Below are positions 42,669-50,020 of a DNA stretch of 64,000 bases, piece by piece (within the stretch, counting starts at the first letter, position 1; every line of letters starts with the position of its first letter). Source of the DNA: Enterovibrio sp051650965 (GTDB taxonomy: Bacteria > Pseudomonadota > Gammaproteobacteria > Enterobacterales > Vibrionaceae); the NCBI GenBank assembly GCA_051650965.1, contig JBOFRL010000023.1, positions 75,574-139,573 of the forward strand, in the 5' to 3' direction. A program made the translations under genes and the position numbers. Under the pieces are notes generated by a model. It saw only the letters and a list, made by a program, of their open reading frames with translations. It ran no database searches and was not told the origin of the DNA.

Positions 42669-44795
42669 ATGGATAGCGCACTAGAAAATTCCTCCACCGA
42701 CGTTACTACTAGCAAGCCAAGTGCCAACGCGAGCTTTAGCATGTCTCTCGACAACGCTTTCGCGCAGGCAATTTCGCTCTATCAGCATGGAAAACGGGAG
42801 GATGCGCGTGAGATCTTTGAAAAAATTCTGGCCGTAAAACCTGATAGTGTGCCGGTGCTGCAAGTTCTGGCCGTGCTAAATAATGAAGAGGGGCGCTGGC
42901 AGAGTGCGCTGACGCTGCTTGAGCAGGCGCTGCGCATTGAGCCAGACAACCCGTCGCTACTTTTTGATAAAGTGCAGCTTTTAATCGAACAAAAATTTAA
43001 TAAAGAAGCGGAGCAACTGTTGGCTCAGCTGCTAGCTGCCGCCCCCAACCACCCAGAGCTTTTGCAGTTAAAAGAGCAGCTTGATAATGCGATGAGCCTC
43101 TTGGGCAAAAAAAACAGAACGAAAGCAACAGACAACGTCGATGCTGCCATGCAAACAGAAATCGACGAAACGCTGCAGCTAGCGCAGATGATGTTAAATC
43201 AAAACAATGATGAACAAGCCAAAATGCTCTACCAAGCGGTGATAAATCTTGCCGGCGAGCTGCCAAGGGCGCTGCTTGGACTTGCCAAAGTGCAGATCAA
43301 AAATGAGCAATTTGCACTGGCGCGGCAAACGCTGCTGCGCAGCATCGCGCAGGCGGATCCGCTGCAACCGGCGCTGGTGCTGCTCGCTCACTGCGCAATC
43401 GAGCTCAAGCTTTATGACGACGCGCGCAAACACAGCGAGCTTGGCATCAAATTGTACCCGAATGACCCCACCTGCTACCGCTGGCTGCTGCGCTCTCTTG
43501 AAAAAATGGACAACATCGAGCAGGCCTACAACAAAGCCAAGCAATTTATAACACTGTTTCCGCGCGACGCCGATATCTATTACCGCTTTGCCAGCAGCTC
43601 ATTTTTGCTGCTGCGTAACCGCCACAACTTCACCAAAGAGGCAATTTTTACCTGCGAAAAGCATTTATCAAAAGCGTATCAATTGGCAGATGAAAAATCG
43701 CGTTTGCAATTATCAACTTATATTGCAGAAGTGGCCTACTACAAGGGGGATGCGACAAAAGCTGCCGCGCTGCTTGAGCGCTATCTTGAGCAGCACCCCG
43801 ATGATCTCGATGCCAGATTTCACAGCAACTTTATCTATCGCACCCTCGAGCAGTGGCAAAAACATTACGACTGCAGTGAAATTGGCCTCGAAAACGGCAG
43901 CCGCATCGCTTACCACGGCCCTTGCCCGCGCTGGGATCTTAGCCGGCCAAAAGATGACATCGTTTTGGTCATGCCAGAGCAAGGCGTCGGCGACGAGCTG
44001 TTATTTTTCCACAATATCGACCTTGTGCTAGATAACGCCAAAAAAGTGTTTGTCGCATGCGATGCGCGCTTAGAAAAATTTATCGCCAGCGCCTACCCGA
44101 AAGCTGTCGTGGTGTCGATCACGCGTAACGACCACCATGACATTTTTGTGCCGCCGCACGTGTTAGACGAAATGACCAGCTGGATCCCAGGCGCAAGTCT
44201 GACCAAATTGTGCTTTGAACATTTTCAGCGCCACGTTTACAAAGCGCCTTACGCACAGCTCTCGCCGCCGCTCAAAGAGACTGGCGCACAGCTCGTCGCC
44301 AAGCTGCGGCAAGAAAATCCGGGCGCGCGGCTGGTTGGGATCTGCTGGCGCAGCGGGCTTGCCAGCGCAGCGCGTAACATTCACTACCTCTCCCTTAAAG
44401 AGGTGTCGTACTTGCTAAAGCAATTTAGTAATGCTGTGTTTGTTAATCTGCAATACGGCGATTGCACCAAAGAAATCAAGAAGATCCACAAGCAAACCGG
44501 CATTACGATCCACCAATTAGAGTTGGACTTAAAAAATGATTTTGAAACGAGCGCCGCGCTTATCGCAAACCTTGACGCCGTTGTGACGGCCGGCACCGCG
44601 GTGCACCGTTTAACCTGCGCCGTGGGCACTCCTTGCTACGCCTTTTTTGCGGGTACCTTAGAGTCCAACCCTCTGGAGGCGAAAGCGCTATTTTGCTCCA
44701 ACGAGGTGGGATTTTTCTATCCGCCGCTGCTGGACGATAAATCGCCAATGCTGACCGCAATCGCGCAAAAAGTGGCGCAAGATCAGCCGCGCTAG
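42669..44795 (+). CDS. TPR protein with glycosyltransferase-like C-terminal domain
   Basis: A 708-residue cytosolic protein. Residues about 35-390 form tetratricopeptide-type helical repeats (for example AISLYQHGKREDAREIFEKIL and ALTLLEQALRIEPDNPSLL). The C-terminal 300 residues begin with VMPEQGVGDELLFFHNID and continue through GICWRSGLASAARNIHYLSL to LDAVVTAGTAVHRLTCAVGTPCYAFF; this is the GT-B-like fold found at the end of many bacterial TPR glycosyltransferases. ATG with AAGGA upstream. It is divergent from the flagellin genes, so modification of flagellin is a reasonable guess, but another surface target is possible. Confidence 0.8.
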   Translation: MDSALENSSTDVTTSKPSANASFSMSLDNAFAQAISLYQHGKREDAREIFEKILAVKPDSVPVLQVLAVLNNEEGRWQSALTLLEQALRIEPDNPSLLFDKVQLLIEQKFNKEAEQLLAQLLAAAPNHPELLQLKEQLDNAMSLLGKKNRTKATDNVDAAMQTEIDETLQLAQMMLNQNNDEQAKMLYQAVINLAGELPRALLGLAKVQIKNEQFALARQTLLRSIAQADPLQPALVLLAHCAIELKLYDDARKHSELGIKLYPNDPTCYRWLLRSLEKMDNIEQAYNKAKQFITLFPRDADIYYRFASSSFLLLRNRHNFTKEAIFTCEKHLSKAYQLADEKSRLQLSTYIAEVAYYKGDATKAAALLERYLEQHPDDLDARFHSNFIYRTLEQWQKHYDCSEIGLENGSRIAYHGPCPRWDLSRPKDDIVLVMPEQGVGDELLFFHNIDLVLDNAKKVFVACDARLEKFIASAYPKAVVVSITRNDHHDIFVPPHVLDEMTSWIPGASLTKLCFEHFQRHVYKAPYAQLSPPLKETGAQLVAKLRQENPGARLVGICWRSGLASAARNIHYLSLKEVSYLLKQFSNAVFVNLQYGDCTKEIKKIHKQTGITIHQLELDLKNDFETSAALIANLDAVVTAGTAVHRLTCAVGTPCYAFFAGTLESNPLEAKALFCSNEVGFFYPPLLDDKSPMLTAIAQKVAQDQPR

Positions 44796-44870
44796 CTGAG
44801 CTGATTTTTTGCTGACGAGACTGCAAGCAGGTAAGCGGCAGAGAATGAAAGGCTAGAAATCTCAGAGGAA

Positions 44871-44907
44871 AAGCTAATTTTTGCGGTTTAAAAATTAGCT
44901 TTTTTTA
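44871..44907 (+). terminator. Terminator after the TPR glycosyltransferase gene
   Basis: Perfect 12-base arms AAGCTAATTTTT (44871-44882) and AAAAATTAGCTT (44890-44901), followed by a T-run. Confidence 0.85.
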
Positions 44908-44932
44908 TTGCGCGTCTTGCATCGAAAGGATC

Positions 44933-44977
44933 AAAAAAAGTTGCCGCAACATCAAAGTGTACACGGCAACTTTTGTT
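44933..44977 (-). terminator. Terminator after raiA
   Basis: Arms AAAGTTGCCG (44937-44946) and CGGCAACTTT (44964-44973) with a 17-base loop; on the minus strand it ends in a T-run. Confidence 0.65.
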
Positions 44978-45035
44978 ATTTTTTAACTGTTTACGCTACA
45001 GAGCGTTTAATTTTTTCAAGCACTTAAAGTGATTG

Positions 45036-45374
45036 TTACTCATCAGCGCTGGTAATTTCCGGGCGCTGTGGATCAGCACGGCGCGCTTCGCCGCGGTGAG
45101 CATATTTGTTGATCTGCCGCTCTAATTTATGCCCAGCTTCATTGATTGCAGCATACATGTCGGGATCTTCAGCAGAAGCCAGCAACATATCACCAGGAAC
45201 CGCAACCGAGATCTCAATTTTAAATTTATGATTTGGCTCCTCAGTGATCACAGCATGAGAGTTTAGTAGCGTCAGTTGCCATTTTTCCAACTTAGATAGA
45301 CGAGCCATCACACGCTCACGCATAGCAGCAGTGACTTCAATGTTCTTACCAGTAATTTCTACTTTCATACTCAT
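45036..45374 (-). CDS. raiA: Ribosome hibernation factor RaiA / HPF family
   Basis: A 112-residue ribosome-binding protein of the short HPF/YfiA type. Core: MKVEITGKNIEVTAAMRERVMARLSKLEKWQ, then ASAEDPDMYAAINEAGHKLERQINKYAHRGEARR, and an acidic C-terminal tail that resembles RaiA more than short HPF. It sits in the 30S decoding channel and blocks translation in stationary phase. GAGG precedes two ATGs (45374 and 45368); either may serve. It lies near bamD as in E. coli. Confidence 0.92.
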   Translation of the reverse strand: MSMKVEITGKNIEVTAAMRERVMARLSKLEKWQLTLLNSHAVITEEPNHKFKIEISVAVPGDMLLASAEDPDMYAAINEAGHKLERQINKYAHRGEARRADPQRPEITSADE

Positions 45375-45541
45375 TTTCCTCTGTGCCAGCTTTTACTGAA
45401 TTTCTATCTAGATTACCTAGTTAGCAAAAAAATAGCACGACAAACATCACAGTTATTCGATTTGCAAACCCCTTTCTTACTAAACGTTATCCATATGCGC
45501 TTTTTTTATACACATAACGCGCTAGAGGCCGGCTTGATGCG

Positions 45542-46843
45542 TTAAGATTTTTTAGAAAGCATGAGCAATGTTTGCCTAATTTGTTCATAACTTTCCTCAA
45601 TTTGACTCATGACATCGCTCACGACACCGATGAGTTTTTGCCCACTGGTGGCGCTGTCGCTGACCGCCTCGATTTTATCGGTGACCGTTTTTGTCAGCTG
45701 ACGATTTTTTTGTACCACATGAGCTATCTCGCCGGTTGACTGCGAGGTGCGCGCGGCAAGCTGGCGCACTTCGTCGGCGACTACGGCAAAACCACGCCCC
45801 TGCTCGCCGGCGCGCGCCGCCTCAATCGCAGCATTTAGCGCAAGCAAATTGGTTTGCTCAGCAATGCTGCTGATACTTGCGGCGATGGCTTCAATGCTTT
45901 TTGATTGCTCGTTAAGCTGGGTAATAAGCGACGAAATATCATGCACTTGTTCAACAATTGAGGTCGACAGCGACACCGATAGCCCAAGCTGATCGTTGCA
46001 CTGCCCGCGTGCCACGATGGTCTCTTCAGAAATGGCGTGCGCGGCTTTTGCCGCCTCAACGATATGTTTTGATTCATCAATGCGCGACGTCACATCGCTA
46101 GCGAACTTGATCACCTTATGCACCTGACCGCTGATATCTTTGATCGGGTTATATGTCGCCTCAAGCCAGATCGGCCGATGGTGGTTGCCGTAACGCAAAA
46201 AAAGCCCGCTTTGCGTATTACCTTTGGCAAGCTCGCTCCAAAAGTGCGGATGGTTTTGATAAAAAGCGTCATCACAAAACATTTTGTGGTGATTCCCTTT
46301 GATCTGCGCCAGCGTGTATCCCATACAAGTCAAAAAGTTAGGGTTGGCATTGATGATCTCGCCCGTCGGCGTAAATTCGATGATCGCAAGCGAGCTGTTG
46401 AGCGCGCTTGCCACGGCTAGCTGATTTTGCAGCTTCGAAAAATTGTCTGTCACATCAAAAGACATCTCAATGATGTGGTCAATTTTGCCATCCTTATAGA
46501 CAGGAAAATAAGCCGCTTCAAGCCACAACATCTCCCCCGACTTGGTAAAACGCTTGACCGTTTCATTGATAGGATTGCCTTTACTGAGCGCCTGCCAAAA
46601 ATTTTTGTAATTCTCGGTTTTCACTTCATCGGGATCGCAAAGCAGGCTCTGATCTTTGCCCAGCAGCTCTTCTTTGCGATAGCCAAAAAGATCAAGATAG
46701 AGCTTGCTCGCAGCGATGATCTTACCCGCTGGCGTGTACTGAATGTTAGGGATGCGTGCATCAATGGCGTCTAAAATTGTGCGATAATTAGTTGCTTTTT
46801 CTTCACTTTCAAGCAGTTGCAACTTTAATTTTGAGTTAAACAT
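45542..46843 (-). CDS. Soluble PAS-PAS methyl-accepting chemotaxis protein (BdlA-like)
   Basis: A 433-residue chemoreceptor with no membrane segment. Two PAS domains (about 20-135 and 145-260) have paired motifs: YRKEELLGKDQSLLCDPDE and YTLAQIKGNHHKMFCDDAF, each followed by a SGEMLWLEAAYFPV or HRPIWLEATYNPI strand. A short MCP signalling domain follows with the invariant tip EQTNLLALNAAIEAARAGEQGRGFAVVADEVRQLA. This is the arrangement and length of Pseudomonas BdlA, a biofilm-dispersal sensor, and of other redox-sensing soluble receptors. A Cys follows the same position in both PAS domains (LLCD, MFCD). It lies alone between raiA and bamD. Confidence 0.9.
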   Translation of the reverse strand: MFNSKLKLQLLESEEKATNYRTILDAIDARIPNIQYTPAGKIIAASKLYLDLFGYRKEELLGKDQSLLCDPDEVKTENYKNFWQALSKGNPINETVKRFTKSGEMLWLEAAYFPVYKDGKIDHIIEMSFDVTDNFSKLQNQLAVASALNSSLAIIEFTPTGEIINANPNFLTCMGYTLAQIKGNHHKMFCDDAFYQNHPHFWSELAKGNTQSGLFLRYGNHHRPIWLEATYNPIKDISGQVHKVIKFASDVTSRIDESKHIVEAAKAAHAISEETIVARGQCNDQLGLSVSLSTSIVEQVHDISSLITQLNEQSKSIEAIAASISSIAEQTNLLALNAAIEAARAGEQGRGFAVVADEVRQLAARTSQSTGEIAHVVQKNRQLTKTVTDKIEAVSDSATSGQKLIGVVSDVMSQIEESYEQIRQTLLMLSKKS

Positions 46844-46975
46844 GAAAGATCTCGTGCCTCGCCCACACTAAGGATGTCTATTGACAATAGCATAGTGAAT
46901 CGAGAGCAACGCATCTCATTTTTAGTGACGACGAGAGTTAAAAAAGCGCGTAGCCCCAAATTTTAGGTCGCGCAT

Positions 46976-46999
46976 AAAAAAAGCTGCTTAAAGCAGCTT
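46976..46999 (-). terminator. Terminator after bamD
   Basis: Arms AAGCTGC (46981-46987) and GCAGCTT (46993-46999); on the minus strand followed by TTTTT (46976-46980). Confidence 0.75.
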
Positions 47000-47020
47000 A
47001 TAGAAATGGATGCGCATGAG

Positions 47021-47752
47021 TTATGCATCTTTGTTTAGCGCTAGAAGCTCAGCGGTGCGCTGCGCAGCATCGGTTAAACCTAATGCTTGATACGCTTTTA
47101 GCATCAGCGGCAATGACCTTCTCGCCGCTCGCGTATCAGGGAAATCTTGCTGAATCTGCGCGCACCGATTAACCACTGCCACCCACGCTTCGCGTCGCAC
47201 GTAAAAATCAGCTGTCGCCAGCTCAAAATCAGCTAAGCGGTTTTTTAGCGCCATCATGCGCAGCTTAGCATCGGCGGCATAGCTACTTTGCGGGTAACGT
47301 TTTAGCAACCGAGAAAAATCGTTAAAGGCCTGACGAGCGGGCGCGGGATCGCGGTCGTGGCGCTTCATACGAAAAATAGAGTGCAGAATGTTGCTATCTT
47401 GCGCCATGTTGTTCAATCCGCGCATATAAAGCACCCAATCCATCTTGGGGTGACCTGGATTCATACGCATGAAACGATCAATGCTTGCACCGGCAAGCCC
47501 AAAATCACTGTTCTTGTAATAAGCAAAGATCAAATCAAATTGCACTTGCTGTGAATAAGCGCCAAAGGGGTAACGGGAATCGAGCGCTTCTAACTGTAAA
47601 ATGGCACTTCCCCAATTTCCCTCATCCAGCAGCTCCCTTGCCTCCTCATAAAGCTTGGACGGCGGCGTGTCTGGCACTATTTTTTCATTTTTAGCACAGC
47701 CTGCTAACACTATGGTTAAAGCTAGCAATGCAGAGCTCGTCAACTTTTTCAT
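47021..47752 (-). CDS. bamD: Outer membrane assembly lipoprotein BamD
   Basis: A 243-residue lipoprotein. The signal peptide ends in the lipobox LAGC with Cys19 as the lipid-attachment residue. Five TPR-like repeats follow, starting LYEEARELLDEGNWGSAILQLEALDSRYPFGAYSQQVQFDLIFAYYK, with the motif PGHPKMDWVLYMRGL. It is an essential part of the BAM complex that inserts beta-barrel proteins. It diverges from rluD with about 260 bases between, as in E. coli. Confidence 0.95.
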   Translation of the reverse strand: MKKLTSSALLALTIVLAGCAKNEKIVPDTPPSKLYEEARELLDEGNWGSAILQLEALDSRYPFGAYSQQVQFDLIFAYYKNSDFGLAGASIDRFMRMNPGHPKMDWVLYMRGLNNMAQDSNILHSIFRMKRHDRDPAPARQAFNDFSRLLKRYPQSSYAADAKLRMMALKNRLADFELATADFYVRREAWVAVVNRCAQIQQDFPDTRAARRSLPLMLKAYQALGLTDAAQRTAELLALNKDA

Positions 47753-48015
47753 GCTATCAATGCATCCTTGAAGAATATTTTTACGTTGCCATTACGGTGC
47801 GCGCTATAAAAAGCTACAATGGCACGACTGGGCATTGTACCCATCGTTACTAGCAACTCGCAAGCTGGCTATGCATGCATTCTACTAATTCTCGGCCAAT
47901 GACTAACCATAACCAATAGTTATATTGTAAAACAACGGCTAATGAAATTTATCTTTCAAAGAATTTATAGGATCAATAACATAGCCTTGTCCCCCCTGAC
48001 CAATAAAAAATTTTT

Positions 48016-48999
48016 ATGACCGAGCAAATAGAATTACACAGTCAAATCTCTGAGAGCCAATTTGGGCAGCGCTTAGATCAAGCCTTAGCGCAGCTGTTCC
48101 CCGATTTTTCCCGCTCCCGCATTAAAGAGTGGATTTTAGCGAATAAAGTCAGCGTCAATGGGCAACTGATCAATCTGCCCAAACACAAAATGGTAGGGGG
48201 AGAGCAGATCACCATTTTGACGCAAATTGAAGACGATACGCACTGGCTACCACAACCTATCGACCTCAACATCGTTTATGAAGATGAGGACATTTTGGTG
48301 ATCAACAAACCGCGTGGCTTAGTTGTGCACCCAGGTGCGGGCTGCCCAGACGGCACAGTGCTAAACGGGCTGCTGCACCACTATCCGCAAATTGCGCAGG
48401 TGCCGCGCGCCGGCATCGTGCACCGTCTAGATAAAGACACCACAGGGCTAATGGTAGTTGCGAAAAATATTCCAACTCAAACACGTCTGGTACGCGCGCT
48501 GCAAAAACGCACCAAATTTACCCGCGAATACGAAGCGATTGCCATCGGCACCATGACTGGCGGCGGCACAATCGAAAAGCCAATTGGCCGACATAAAACG
48601 CAGCGCACGCAAATGGCGGTGCACGAGCTTGGCAAACCTGCCATCACCCACTATCGCGTGGTTGAGCATTTTCGCGCACACACACGCCTGCGCGTGCGCC
48701 TTGAAACGGGCCGAACCCACCAAATCCGCGTGCACATGGCCTACCTAAACCACCCGCTGGTTGGCGATCCGGTTTATGGCGGCAAAGCGCGTCCACCTCG
48801 TCAAGCCGGTGAAACGCTGCTCGCGGCCTTGCGCGCCTTTGACCGGCAAGCGCTGCACGCGGCAATGCTGCGCATCGAGCACCCGACGACCAAAGAGACC
48901 ATGGAATGGCACGCGCCGATCCCAGCAGATTTGGCCGCGCTCACACAAATTTTGCGTGACGATACCTTAGCAAACAACGAACTTATGCCAGACTTGTAG
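48016..48999 (+). CDS. rluD: 23S rRNA pseudouridine(1911/1915/1917) synthase RluD
   Basis: A 327-residue pseudouridine synthase modifying helix 69 of 23S rRNA. An N-terminal S4 domain (about 18-75, GQRLDQALAQLFPDFSRSRIKEWI) precedes the catalytic domain with the HRLDKDTTG motif; the catalytic Asp is residue 139, as in E. coli. Later LETGRTHQIRVHMAYLNHPLVGDPVYGG is the second family signature. No clear ribosome site is visible before the ATG. Followed after 25 bases by pgeF in the same operon. Confidence 0.96.
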   Translation: MTEQIELHSQISESQFGQRLDQALAQLFPDFSRSRIKEWILANKVSVNGQLINLPKHKMVGGEQITILTQIEDDTHWLPQPIDLNIVYEDEDILVINKPRGLVVHPGAGCPDGTVLNGLLHHYPQIAQVPRAGIVHRLDKDTTGLMVVAKNIPTQTRLVRALQKRTKFTREYEAIAIGTMTGGGTIEKPIGRHKTQRTQMAVHELGKPAITHYRVVEHFRAHTRLRVRLETGRTHQIRVHMAYLNHPLVGDPVYGGKARPPRQAGETLLAALRAFDRQALHAAMLRIEHPTTKETMEWHAPIPADLAALTQILRDDTLANNELMPDL

Positions 49000-49024
49000 C
49001 ATTAACCGTTTAAGGATCAAACAG

Positions 49025-49774
49025 ATGCATGATATGAAAGTGGAATGGATAACGCCAAACTGGCCAGCGGCGCCTCATGTCAAAGCGCTTAGTACCACAC
49101 GAAAGGGCGGCGTAAGCCTCCCCCCTTTTGCAGGCCTTAACTTAGCGCATCATGTCGGCGATGAGCTTAGCGCTGTCGCGCACAATCGCAAGCTGCTCGT
49201 TGAGCAAGGCAATCTGCCCGCCATGCCGCTTTGGATAACCCAAACGCACAGCATCGACGTGGTAACATTGCCTCTCGACGCGGAAAATGCCCCGCAAGCC
49301 GACGCCGTATTTACCCAGCAGGCAAGCCAAGTCTGCGCGGTAGTCACGGCCGACTGCTTACCGGTGCTATTTTGCGACAAAGCTGGCACGCAAGTTGCCG
49401 CGGCACACGCCGGCTGGCGCGGCCTGCTTGATGGCATTTTAGAAGCAACGTTGGCCAAATTTGCACAGCCAAGCGAAGTGCTTGCTTGGTTTGGCCCCGC
49501 CATCGGTCCGCAAGCGTTTGAAGTGGGCGAAGAGGTGCGCGCCGATTTTATCGCCGCCGATCCTCGCGCGAAAGACGCCTTTGCCGCCAAAGGTGAGCTG
49601 TTTTTAGCCGATCTCTACCATATCGCACGCCTTCGCCTGCAGCGCGCAGGGCTTTCGCCAACAAACATTTACGGCGGCGAGCACTGCACCTACACCGAGC
49701 AGGAGCGCTTTTTTTCGTTTCGCCGCGCCAATATCACCGGCCGCCAAGCCACCTGCATTTGGCTGACAAAATAA
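49025..49774 (+). CDS. pgeF: Peptidoglycan editing factor PgeF (YfiH)
   Basis: A 249-residue protein of the DUF152/laccase-like family. Conserved parts: FAGLNLAHHVGDE, the metal-site region TADCLPVLFCD and AAHAGWRGLLDGILEAT, and the C-terminal GGEHCTYTEQERFFSFRR. In E. coli it removes muropeptides containing wrong amino acids from the cytosol; homologues were earlier described as polyphenol oxidases or purine nucleosidases. AAGGA lies eight bases before the ATG. Ends in a strong terminator. Confidence 0.94.
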   Translation: MHDMKVEWITPNWPAAPHVKALSTTRKGGVSLPPFAGLNLAHHVGDELSAVAHNRKLLVEQGNLPAMPLWITQTHSIDVVTLPLDAENAPQADAVFTQQASQVCAVVTADCLPVLFCDKAGTQVAAAHAGWRGLLDGILEATLAKFAQPSEVLAWFGPAIGPQAFEVGEEVRADFIAADPRAKDAFAAKGELFLADLYHIARLRLQRAGLSPTNIYGGEHCTYTEQERFFSFRRANITGRQATCIWLTK

Positions 49775-49805
49775 GCGTTTTTTCTAAAAATAGAATGACT
49801 TACAC

Positions 49806-49834
49806 AAAGCTGCTGCCAAGCAGCTTTCTTTTTT
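49806..49834 (+). terminator. Terminator after pgeF
   Basis: Arms AAAGCTGCT (49806-49814) and AGCAGCTTT (49819-49827), four-base loop, followed by CTTTTTT. Confidence 0.88.
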
Positions 49835-49886
49835 GCTGCTTGGCAATGCGTTTGCAACTTGCCTCATCGACAAGCCTTTTGCCAAA

Positions 49887-49914
49887 CTTGAAATTATGCA
49901 AAGTAGCCCCATTT
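49887..49914 (+). promoter_or_regulatory. Sigma-32 heat-shock promoter of clpB
   Basis: CTTGAAA (49887-49893) and CCCCATTT (49907-49914) are separated by 13 bases, an essentially perfect match to the RpoH consensus (CTTGAAA, 11-16 bases, CCCCATnT). It lies about 105 bases before the clpB start. Confidence 0.92.
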
Positions 49915-50020
49915 ACTAAAATCATCAGCTGCAGTGATCGCCACAGCATTTTAACGACTCGCATAAGCGGCGAATTTTACGCAACAAACGGCGGCATGCT
50001 TTTTGACTATCGGAGATCTT

